A DNA stretch of 40,622 nucleotides from a virus, in the IMG/VR virus record IMGVR_UViG_3300046010_015986, positions 1 through 40,622 of that record; one strand, given 5' to 3'. Positions 23,173-30,586 of this stretch are shown here, one piece after another. The stretch's first letter is position 1. Every line of letters starts with the position of its first letter. The translations under genes were made by a program, and so were the position numbers. Under the pieces are notes generated by a model that did no database searches, was not told where the DNA came from, and saw nothing but the letters and a program-made list of their open reading frames with translations.

Positions 23173-25437
23173 TTAGAAAATAGACATGTTAAATTGTGTT
23201 CCTATTGGTCTATAAGAAACATTGCTAAAAGTTAGCGTTGTTTCATTGAATTTGATAAATGCTTTTGCACTATAATCAAAACTCAAATAGGCAATTTTAT
23301 TAGAATCAGAAGTAGCAACGAGCGTTTGATCCTGTCCATCGAATCCGACAATTGTATTATCTTGAAGATATCTAAATGATGCAGAATTAACACCAGTTCC
23401 ACCTGTTTCCCAAACATTTGTATTTTGGTTATATGCAGATATAGCTCCGGTGTTATTGAAAAAGTAAACTCCTTGACTCAATGGAACTAATTGTCCTTCA
23501 AGTTTTGCCGTTCCAGACATATCAGTTAATTTTTTGATATCTTGAAAATATTCTGATGTTGATCCAGAGGTCTTATAAAAACTTTTAATTCTGAAAAATG
23601 TTCCAACACCTTGATTTCTCAAAAAGAATCCAGATGTATCTTTCCAGCATGATCTGTAAACGCTCATATGACCTTGATTTGGATTGCCACTAATGTCAAA
23701 TGAAACTTCGTTATTTTTCAATTCCTGAGCGCCACTTTTATAATTCGAAGTAGTTAAATTTTCAGTAATAGTGGAAAGATCATTTAAATTTAATTTATCT
23801 TTAACTTGATTTGTAAGACTAGTTCCAGAAATTTGCGGTGTTGTAATATTTCCTAAGATAAAATAAATGCTATTTGCACTGTGCAATTCAACCCAATTCC
23901 ATGGTCTGGAAATTGGGCTTTGAACTAAATAAGTTTGTGTAAAGCCATTGAACTCATGAAAATTAATTGATTCGAGAATTGGAGAATCTACAGCATTTCT
24001 GCCACTTGCATAATAAAGAAGTCCTACGCCACCATTCCCAGAAGGTGTTGTTCCTCTTGGTGAAAATCCAACATTTCTTTCAAATTCTTTTTTTTGTTGA
24101 GCTTCATTTGTTGCACCATCAAGAAATGTTTTATTTCTTGATATTGATACTGCAGTACTAAATCCAGTTTTAAATGTTTCACTTATCAATCCAAATTCAG
24201 AACTTTTAATTTGATTTGCTGAATAATAATTCCATAGCCATAAATTATATTTTTCAACAACATCAATAGCATTATCATAGGTTGTAATTCTATATGCACC
24301 ATAAGCAGTATCGCATCTTAAATGTAAGTTGTAAATTCCACCAACACTATAAGACCCACGGACATTAGATGAATTGTTATGAACAAGATCATCAGCCAAA
24401 TACCAAGTATATGTTGTTACTGGATCAATTGGGTCTAAACCAGAAACTTCTTCTCCAGAATAAGTTTTTCCAGTATTTGGATTGATGCCAATAGGAATAT
24501 CTGCATCAACAAATACATTTACTGGAGTTCTTAATACTGGAGTTGTTGTGTATGGACCACCACTTGGAATTCCATTTACAATTTGTGATTGACCAGTTCG
24601 AACATTGAAATTTATAACTGCTTTTTCTGGTGCTGAAACTCTCGCATTAACAAATTGTGGGAATACAACTGTATCTGTTCCAAAATCATTCGTTACTGTC
24701 AATGAAACATCATAAATTCCCGGTCTAGTATAAACTTTGGTAATTGTTCCACCATCTAAGTCTTCAACTAAAACATTATCTTGAGAAATAGGACCCTCAG
24801 TCGAACTTATTGAACTGATAATAGATGAAGTGTTGTCTCCAAAATCCCAAATATAACTAATTGATCCTGATGTTCCATCTGTGCCTAATCTAAAACTTAA
24901 ATCTTTGAATTGTACTGTAAAAGGAATTAAACCTATCGATTTATTCGATGTAAACCAAGCCTTTGGAATCAATGCTATACTTCTAAGATAATTGATTCTT
25001 TCTTCCATGGTTCCAGTTAATGGAAAATCTGCAATTTCATCTTTTTTACCAGCCGTTTCTTGAATTGCAATTAATGCATTTTTAATTGCATTGTGATGTT
25101 GAGCCATTACATTTTGAGTGATATTTGTTATATCTTTTGGTTTTGCAGTATCAATAAATCCGGGCAACAACTCAAGCTCATCAAAAGAAATTTGAGTTCT
25201 GCTTCCATAGTAAAAAGACAATGATCTAAATTCTGCGTCACTACATTGCTCCGTCAATGTGATAATTCCAGTATCTGGAAATCTTCCTATGATTGTAGTG
25301 TCACCATAAACTGTAATGGAGTTGTCGCCGGGATTATAGTCTTGTGAAAGTTTTACACGCAAACTATCATGAACTAAAAATAGATTATCATCTGTGTCTA
25401 TGCTTGTTGGAAAATTAGATACTGAAGGTATTGTCAT
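23173..25437 (-). CDS. PKD-domain fibre/adhesin protein (754 aa)
   Basis: Residues 1-127 form the N-terminal domain shared with the flanking proteins (QHHNAIKNAL at 113-122). Residues about 160-267 are a PKD domain with YIWDFGDN at 195-202 and the closing GIYDVSLTVTNDFG strand. A second PKD-like stretch (SYSVGGIYNLHLRCDTAYG) lies at about 360-380. The C-terminal half (about 395-754) is large and beta-rich, with repeated strand motifs and no recognised enzyme, perhaps a propeller-like receptor-binding head. PKD domains are common in surface and adhesive proteins and mediate protein or polysaccharide contact. The start overlaps the TAA of the upstream gene by one base. No signal peptide, which fits a virion component. 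Confidence 0.75.
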   Translation of the reverse strand: MTIPSVSNFPTSIDTDDNLFLVHDSLRVKLSQDYNPGDNSITVYGDTTIIGRFPDTGIITLTEQCSDAEFRSLSFYYGSRTQISFDELELLPGFIDTAKPKDITNITQNVMAQHHNAIKNALIAIQETAGKKDEIADFPLTGTMEERINYLRSIALIPKAWFTSNKSIGLIPFTVQFKDLSFRLGTDGTSGSISYIWDFGDNTSSIISSISSTEGPISQDNVLVEDLDGGTITKVYTRPGIYDVSLTVTNDFGTDTVVFPQFVNARVSAPEKAVINFNVRTGQSQIVNGIPSGGPYTTTPVLRTPVNVFVDADIPIGINPNTGKTYSGEEVSGLDPIDPVTTYTWYLADDLVHNNSSNVRGSYSVGGIYNLHLRCDTAYGAYRITTYDNAIDVVEKYNLWLWNYYSANQIKSSEFGLISETFKTGFSTAVSISRNKTFLDGATNEAQQKKEFERNVGFSPRGTTPSGNGGVGLLYYASGRNAVDSPILESINFHEFNGFTQTYLVQSPISRPWNWVELHSANSIYFILGNITTPQISGTSLTNQVKDKLNLNDLSTITENLTTSNYKSGAQELKNNEVSFDISGNPNQGHMSVYRSCWKDTSGFFLRNQGVGTFFRIKSFYKTSGSTSEYFQDIKKLTDMSGTAKLEGQLVPLSQGVYFFNNTGAISAYNQNTNVWETGGTGVNSASFRYLQDNTIVGFDGQDQTLVATSDSNKIAYLSFDYSAKAFIKFNETTLTFSNVSYRPIGTQFNMSIF

Positions 25438-26486
25438 TAGCTCACCACGATGTTTTCAGAAAGGAATGCTTTTTTGCTATTTGAGTTTTCCAACACCAAC
25501 ATTAAACCGGGAATATATGAATTTGGTTTATCGTACACAAATTGAACCTCATGAATGTTGGAATTATTTTCTTGATAGCTTTGATTTGTAACTGGTATTC
25601 CATTAATGGTGCCATTTCCACCAAATATCCAGTATCTTTGACTTATATCGCCATCTGTTTGATCAACAAATTTAAAGATAGTTGGAGTTAGTGAAAGCTT
25701 TAATGCTGTTTCTTTAGATATACCAACTGTTGGTGTTACATAAAAAAATGTTGTAATTTCTTGCTTACTAACTGTTATGTAATTACTTTTTGTTGCAATT
25801 CCTTGTCCTCCAAGGACAGAAACCACATTCAATTGAACACTATAAATTCCTTCATTTTGATATGTATGTATTGGGTTTTTTTCTACGGATGTTGTTCCAT
25901 CACCAAAATCCCACAAATAACGAATGATTGGACCAGTACTAAAATTTTGAAATCTAATAGTTAATGGCGGAACTCCAATGATCTTATGCGCCCTAAATAT
26001 AGGCTTTGGAGCTAAGAATATATTTTCTTGTCTTTTTAATATTCCATTAAGAGATTCTGATGTCGGATCACTACTAGTACCCAAATCAACTTCCATATTA
26101 TAAATTGCATCTCTTAAAGCATTATGATGTTCTGCCATCACAGAATGTAAAACATGACTTCCAGTTGACCAAGTAGATTGTCTTGATCCTGCAAACCCAC
26201 GAACTAGATCGCTAAAAACATTGTTTGTTTTTGCTGCATAATATATCAATTCATAATTTCCAGCTTTGCCGGAAGGAGGACCTATGCGAAGTAGACCTTT
26301 ACTTGGAAACATAGAATTGTCATTTACAATTATATATTTACCATTAAAAGAAAGTGATTGACGCAGAGTTGTTTCTGCATTATTTCTTGCTTCATATAAA
26401 GATTGGCTATTGTCAATACCACTGGGGAATGTAGATAAACCACCAATGGTATAACCAGCATCTAAACTTGAAATTCTAATTGCCAT
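25437..26486 (-). CDS. PKD-domain baseplate/fibre protein (349 aa)
   Basis: This is the shortest member of the three-gene family. Residues 1-133 are the shared N-terminal domain ([11 protein letters not shown] at 118-128). Residues about 160-242 are a canonical PKD domain with [11 protein letters not shown] (190-200) and [11 protein letters not shown] second, weaker PKD-like or Ig-like domain with YWIFGGNG runs to the end. Because it comes first in transcription and is the simplest, it may be the connector that attaches the longer fibres. It overlaps the coiled-coil gene upstream by 11 bases and the 754-residue gene downstream by one base, indicating coupled translation. Confidence 0.75.
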   Translation of the reverse strand: MAIRISSLDAGYTIGGLSTFPSGIDNSQSLYEARNNAETTLRQSLSFNGKYIIVNDNSMFPSKGLLRIGPPSGKAGNYELIYYAAKTNNVFSDLVRGFAGSRQSTWSTGSHVLHSVMAEHHNALRDAIYNMEVDLGTSSDPTSESLNGILKRQENIFLAPKPIFRAHKIIGVPPLTIRFQNFSTGPIIRYLWDFGDGTTSVEKNPIHTYQNEGIYSVQLNVVSVLGGQGIATKSNYITVSKQEITTFFYVTPTVGISKETALKLSLTPTIFKFVDQTDGDISQRYWIFGGNGTINGIPVTNQSYQENNSNIHEVQFVYDKPNSYIPGLMLVLENSNSKKAFLSENIVVS

Positions 26487-27171
26487 TTAATTCCTGCTTT
26501 TGGCTTATCGCCTGTTCTGCTTGATTTTTCATTTGAATCATTTTCTTGTGCATACTATCAAGATTTTTCACTGTTTGACCCTTAATTGGAATGTCATCTG
26601 GAAGAGCCAAAACAGTTTCAATTAGCTCTGTATCTACCTGCGACTGCAACAACATTTTTAAATTTATTTTTTGCAATAGCTTTTCTCCCCAATATTGTTT
26701 TTGAGATTCCAAATCGTCATAATCCTTTAAAGGCTCAACCACTTCCAAATTTCTAAATGAAAGCACAAAGAAATTAGCCTCTTCCTCTAGGTTCTTTTTC
26801 TTTTTAACAAGAGTTTCAATATTCTTATCAGCCATAACTCTCTGTCTTTTTGCTTTTCTTAGCTTGATTTCAGATATTTTTAAAGAATCAGAAGGCTTTC
26901 CCATTGATACTTTTTTATCATATATGGCTATCATCTTATTTATGTTAATATCAATCAATTCTAGGTTGTCCTTGCTTTCATCTATCTCTAAATCTAATGC
27001 TTGTAGAGATTCATATCGACTTTTTATTTCTCTTAAACATTGCCACATTTTAGATTGTGTGGTAGGTTCTTTATTTACAATGAAATATTTCATTTGGAAA
27101 TAACTATGCCTCTCAGCCATTTCGTAATTTAAAATCTCATTCATTTGCTTCAAAATGTTCGTGTTTTCCAT
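26476..27171 (-). CDS. Coiled-coil protein preceding the PKD proteins
   Basis: The 231-residue product is almost wholly helical, with long charged stretches and heptad-like spacing (about 55-150 and 165-228) and a [10 protein letters not shown] segment. There is no signal or membrane span. AAGGAG precedes the ATG. Its end overlaps the first PKD gene by 11 bases. A trimerising stalk, a fibre-assembly chaperone or a small scaffolding protein would all fit, but I recognise no family. Confidence 0.65.
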   Translation of the reverse strand: MENTNILKQMNEILNYEMAERHSYFQMKYFIVNKEPTTQSKMWQCLREIKSRYESLQALDLEIDESKDNLELIDININKMIAIYDKKVSMGKPSDSLKISEIKLRKAKRQRVMADKNIETLVKKKKNLEEEANFFVLSFRNLEVVEPLKDYDDLESQKQYWGEKLLQKINLKMLLQSQVDTELIETVLALPDDIPIKGQTVKNLDSMHKKMIQMKNQAEQAISQKQELNGN

Positions 27172-27263
27172 GATTTTCTCCTTAATATATTAGAGTTTCA
27201 AATCTCCATTGATTTCTTTTTAAAATAAATTAAAATGGATTTTTTCTTAAATAGGAGCGAAAC
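27172..27263. promoter_or_regulatory. Divergent intergenic region
   Basis: This 92-base AT-rich gap separates divergent genes (coiled-coil protein on minus, deoxyribosyltransferase-like on plus) and should contain promoters for each. AT-rich boxes exist on both strands (for example TAATATATTA at 27183-27192), but no complete -35/-10 pair stands out. Confidence 0.3.
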
Positions 27264-27767
27264 ATGCTGGCGGGATCTTCAGTTTATTTGAGTGGACCAA
27301 TCGAATTTAATGATCTTAATTGGAGAACGGAACCAATTAATATACTTGAAAATAATTTTGGATTAAAGATTTTTGACCCATTTACAGACCCAAAACAACA
27401 GTGGTTGCCAGAAATCTCTTTAGCCAAAGAAACAAAAAATTTTCAAAGAATGAAAGAAATTGCAGAAGAATTTGTCAGAAAAGATTTAGGAATGGTCTAT
27501 AAATCTGATATTCTCATAGCTTGTTTGCCATATAAAATTCCAACCACAGGAACACATCACGAAATTACAGAAAGCTGGAGAGCCATGAAGCCAACTTTAC
27601 TTGTATGCCCAACAGGAATTGAAAACTTGCCAGTATGGTATTTTGGCTTATTTCCATTAAATCATATGTTTGGATCATGGAATGATCTATATGTATATCT
27701 AGATCGTGTCGATAAAGGTATAGAATACGATGATACTTGGTATCTTTTAAAGCAAAGATGCTCTTAA
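27264..27767 (+). CDS. Nucleoside 2-deoxyribosyltransferase-like enzyme
   Basis: The 167-residue product shows the fold signature of the family: YLSGPI (8-13), an FDPF strand (37-40), VRKDLGMVYKSDILIACLP (71-89) ending the Rossmann-like core, and GTHHE with E100 as candidate nucleophile, followed by a helix and the TLLVC strand. Family members transfer deoxyribose between nucleobases or hydrolyse nucleotide analogues, and related folds process NAD-like molecules. In a phage this could serve nucleotide salvage, modified-base metabolism or counter-defence; the sequence does not decide. It is a single plus-strand gene with AGGAG before the ATG, in a minus-strand late region, and its stop shares TTAA with the facing gene. 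Confidence 0.75.
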   Translation: MLAGSSVYLSGPIEFNDLNWRTEPINILENNFGLKIFDPFTDPKQQWLPEISLAKETKNFQRMKEIAEEFVRKDLGMVYKSDILIACLPYKIPTTGTHHEITESWRAMKPTLLVCPTGIENLPVWYFGLFPLNHMFGSWNDLYVYLDRVDKGIEYDDTWYLLKQRCS

Positions 27768-28294
27768 ACTAAGCCAGCACCAACCACTGCTTTAAATTTA
27801 TATCCATGCCTTAAAGCTTTTTCAGCCCAAAGAGATTTGCATTCTTGGAGCGTACTCATTTGAGGGATATCACCAAGATTTTGATGTGCATTTCTATGTA
27901 TTAATATTCCATTAACTGTTCCATCAATGAAATTTAGCTTTCTATCAACAATTGGAAATAGAATGTCTTTTTCGCTTTCAATAAAACAAGAATATTTTCT
28001 GAAAATTCTATTTCTTATAGATGTACCAGATATAATTATCAGATTCCATTCTGATGGAGAATTTTTTATTCCCTCATTGATTAATGAAGAATAACTATTT
28101 CCAGCTTTATATGTTGGGCAAAATTGTGAAATTTCTTTTTCATTTTCTGAAGATATATTGCTAGTAACAACGCAAATAAATGGGCTTTTATTGAATTTGC
28201 TCTTAATTGAAGATACTGTTATCTCAACTAGTTTTGGGTTGTTTTCTGGAACAATAATAATGAATCCATAATTCAAATCTTTTGGCTCATTCAT
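27764..28294 (-). CDS. Small GT-A-like (family 2-type) glycosyltransferase-related protein
   Basis: The 176-residue protein begins with a GT-A-type nucleotide-binding layout: YGFIIIVPENNPKLVEITVSSIKSK (a strand, then the usual helix), then SSLINEGIKNSP before the strand WNLIIISGTS. In active GT2 enzymes that strand ends in a DxD metal motif; here it reads SGTS, so activity is uncertain. A C-terminal part with GTVNGILIHR resembles the acceptor loop region. It lies between a fibre-like protein gene and a stop-sharing plus gene. It may glycosylate fibres or be a degenerate binding domain. Confidence 0.55.
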   Translation of the reverse strand: MNEPKDLNYGFIIIVPENNPKLVEITVSSIKSKFNKSPFICVVTSNISSENEKEISQFCPTYKAGNSYSSLINEGIKNSPSEWNLIIISGTSIRNRIFRKYSCFIESEKDILFPIVDRKLNFIDGTVNGILIHRNAHQNLGDIPQMSTLQECKSLWAEKALRHGYKFKAVVGAGLV

Positions 28295-28303
28295 TTGAAA
28301 TTC

Positions 28304-29155
28304 TCATGAAAGTGAAATGTCAAAATCTATTCTTATTATATCATTACTTGTTAGTGCAATATCAAGAGCAAAAGATCCATTAGCATAATCTGGAGTAAAT
28401 TTATTTTGAACCCAAGGATCGGTTGGATCACTAGTAGGAACATAAACTGAAGCACTATCATTTATACTAATTCCATTGATGTACACTCTTAAGCTTCCTT
28501 CAATGTACGGAGTGCTTATTGCAGTTACTGTATAATCAATATAATTTGATGTTATTGGCTCAACATTATAATAATGATTGTGAAAATAAGTTGTTCCAAT
28601 GCCTAATATTGGCTTCAATACATATGGCATGGTAGGTCCAGAAGGACCAGTTATTTCCCAATAAATATTGTCAGATGCTTCAAAAGATATAGTTCCTTCT
28701 GGAATTGTTATGGTACTGCTAGGAGTTACTACTTGAAAATCAATATCTGTCGCCTCTTCAGCGATTAAATTCAACTTAGATCTTTCTACATCTAACATTC
28801 TGACATAAGAAACTGGATTTACAACACTCGAAAATCCAAGCGTTGTGTTGATATAACTCAATGTTCCAAAATCTTCTGATTTTGATCCATCTGTATGTTC
28901 TGCTATATTGTGAAGAGACTCATCAACCGCAGATGGTCTTAAATCTCCATTTTCATCAATTGATTGATCTATTCTATTTGCTATATTTCCTTGAGTTCCA
29001 GCACCACTACGAATAATATTCGAAACATTTTCCAATTCATTGTTTATAAGAACATCTCTTTCTGCCAATTGTTTAATTGGAATGTTATCATATGTATAAT
29101 GATATGGGTTCTGAGCAGAGTATTCTGGTGTTGGGAGTCTTGATAGATCAACCAT
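28304..29155 (-). CDS. Fibre/baseplate-associated virion protein
   Basis: The 283-residue product opens with a Pro/Tyr-rich segment containing NPYHYTYDNIPIKQLAERD (about 16-34), a pattern typical of N-terminal attachment regions in contractile-tail fibre proteins. A linker with an IDQSIDENG stretch, Ser/Thr-rich strands (about 135-190) and a beta-rich C-terminus follow. AAGGA precedes the ATG, with an AT box (TATATAA at 29171-29178) 15 bases upstream. It belongs to the late region between the SET-domain gene and the GT-like gene. The precise fibre or wedge identity is unknown. Confidence 0.65.
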   Translation of the reverse strand: MVDLSRLPTPEYSAQNPYHYTYDNIPIKQLAERDVLINNELENVSNIIRSGAGTQGNIANRIDQSIDENGDLRPSAVDESLHNIAEHTDGSKSEDFGTLSYINTTLGFSSVVNPVSYVRMLDVERSKLNLIAEEATDIDFQVVTPSSTITIPEGTISFEASDNIYWEITGPSGPTMPYVLKPILGIGTTYFHNHYYNVEPITSNYIDYTVTAISTPYIEGSLRVYINGISINDSASVYVPTSDPTDPWVQNKFTPDYANGSFALDIALTSNDIIRIDFDISLS

Positions 29156-29303
29156 GTTTATCCTTTGTTCTTATATATGACTTTTTTTATTGTTTTTCTT
29201 ACCGACAATTTTCCATTGTTTTGGGAAAGAATTTACAATGTAATATTTACTGTTGTTTTTTTATATTTTTCTTCTTCTTGCTTTTTTTTATCCAACCAAT
29301 AAT
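29156..29303. other. AT-rich gap, one of the longest non-coding stretches
   Basis: This 148-base stretch lies between the SET-domain gene and the fibre-like protein gene. It is T-rich on the plus strand. A 24-codon minus-strand frame (29233-29307), starting in an ATGA overlap with the SET-domain stop, fits here but is too short to call a gene. I see no hairpin terminator. Confidence 0.4.
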
Positions 29304-29822
29304 TCATTTTAAACCACCAAGATCATATAAATTTAAATCTAAAAATTTCTTCCACAATTTAATATCTGTTTTATTTTTTGATTTTTGCAAATCAGACCAA
29401 GCGAGAATTTTTTGCCACTCATCTCCATAGTTTCCCAATATCTCTTCGTCTTTATGAACATCTTTTAAAAATTCATAAGCAACTTCATAATTTCCAAGAT
29501 AAGTTATTTGAACATTACGCTTTGATTCATCCGCTATATGATTCACAATTCCAGAATATCCAAGTGGTATAATAAAAAAATTACCACAATCAACTTCTCC
29601 ATTGGGTAACGATATCAAACTTGCTGCAAATTTATAAGAATTTGAAAATGTCGTGCATAAATCTGCAGGACTATCCTTTTCAACAAGAATTCCTTTAATC
29701 ATCAATCTATCATTTTCAAGTATTTTTGTTCTGGCAAATAAACCTTTTCCAGCACCAGAAATAGTTGACTCTTTGATGTAGAATCGATCATCCATTTCAT
29801 GGAATGTTAGTGGAGAAGTCAT
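29304..29822 (-). CDS. SET-domain protein (putative protein lysine methyltransferase)
   Basis: The 172-residue protein follows the compact SET layout in order: an N-terminal SGAGKGLFARTKI (22-34), where Gly-rich turns contact S-adenosylmethionine; a central insert; IVNHIADES-x-RNVQ (92-105), matching the N-H-x-x-x-P-N cofactor motif but without the Pro; and DEEILGNYGDEW (125-136), matching the E-E-x-x-x-x-Y-G catalytic segment. Such enzymes methylate lysines on proteins. Targets cannot be guessed from sequence; host proteins or the phage's own virion proteins are possible. It lies in the late minus region between an 89-residue gene (adjacent stop/start) and the fibre-like protein. SET proteins are uncommon in phages. 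Confidence 0.75.
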   Translation of the reverse strand: MTSPLTFHEMDDRFYIKESTISGAGKGLFARTKILENDRLMIKGILVEKDSPADLCTTFSNSYKFAASLISLPNGEVDCGNFFIIPLGYSGIVNHIADESKRNVQITYLGNYEVAYEFLKDVHKDEEILGNYGDEWQKILAWSDLQKSKNKTDIKLWKKFLDLNLYDLGGLK

Positions 29823-30092
29823 TTAAATACTTCCTTTTTCAATAATTAAAAGAAATTCTTCGAGAGTTATGTTTCTGCCACAAAAATCAGAAAAACATTC
29901 TAAAAAATGATTTATTATAGACATGATGATTGATTCTTTCATATCTGGTTTTTGATCAATCATTTTTTTTGCACGATTGATGGACTCTTTGTCAAGACCC
30001 CAATCAAAAACTTCATTGTCTAATACTAACATCTTTACATCTTTTTTAAGATCTTGACATTTTATATCCAAAATTACAATATTTCTTGCCAT
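29823..30092 (-). CDS. Small conserved-looking late-region protein (89 aa)
   Basis: The 89-residue product starts MARNIVILDIK and shows a strand-turn-helix layout: VKMLVLDNEVFDWGLDKESINRAKKMI, then a helix with NHFLECFSDFCGRNITLEEFL. The FDWGLD turn and a second amphipathic helix suggest a small folded domain. I do not recognise it. Its TAA abuts the ATG of the SET-domain gene with no intervening base, so translation is likely coupled. The role is unknown. Confidence 0.65.
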   Translation of the reverse strand: MARNIVILDIKCQDLKKDVKMLVLDNEVFDWGLDKESINRAKKMIDQKPDMKESIIMSIINHFLECFSDFCGRNITLEEFLLIIEKGSI

Positions 30093-30106
30093 ATTTTAAC
30101 CAATCT

Positions 30107-30586
30107 TTATACAAATGATAAACGCCAATTGAAAGTTATTTGCATGGAGGAGGTTTTATTTAAATCTGCAAATGTTACCATGCTATATAAATCGCCATTT
30201 GACATTTGAAGTGCCATTTCATTGAGAGCGTATCCATTAGCATCATCAAATGTTAACACAGATGTGAAAACAACTTGACTTGGAATATTTGGATCAATTT
30301 GACTAATGACTGGCTTGCTCGCTCTGGTAATACCAAATAAACCAGTTCTTTGAGTATCAACATACTTAAGAGTTCCGCCACTGGTTCCTCCATCACCAAA
30401 AAGCATACGATTTATGAAATAATCATAAGTGCTTCCGATACTATTGGCTAGACTTTTGGCTAAGGCTTCTCTGCCCTTACGCAAAATAGTATTTTTTATT
30501 TCGGATACTTCTTTGCTACCATCTTTATATTCGATGATTCTTTCTACCACGCCAACTACGGTCATTGCTTCATGTTGATTTGTCAT
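30107..30586 (-). CDS. Small virion protein with GxxxLA-type head and beta tail
   Basis: The 159-residue product contains KNTILRKGREALAKSLANSIG, a YFINRMLFGDGGTSGG segment (about 55-70) and terminal strands SSMQITFNWRLSF. This arrangement occurs in small fibre- or baseplate-associated proteins of large contractile-tailed phages, where the terminal strand ends in alternating hydrophobics and a Trp. It overlaps the stop of the 1065-residue wedge-type protein in ATGA, with AAAGGCG ahead of its start. A baseplate-edge or fibre-connector role is likely; the exact counterpart is unknown. Confidence 0.7.
   Translation of the reverse strand: MTNQHEAMTVVGVVERIIEYKDGSKEVSEIKNTILRKGREALAKSLANSIGSTYDYFINRMLFGDGGTSGGTLKYVDTQRTGLFGITRASKPVISQIDPNIPSQVVFTSVLTFDDANGYALNEMALQMSNGDLYSMVTFADLNKTSSMQITFNWRLSFV

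Noticed and set aside
29233-29307. 24-codon minus-strand frame after the SET-domain gene
   Set aside because: It begins in an ATGA overlap, but the product is too short and Lys/Glu-biased to support as a gene.
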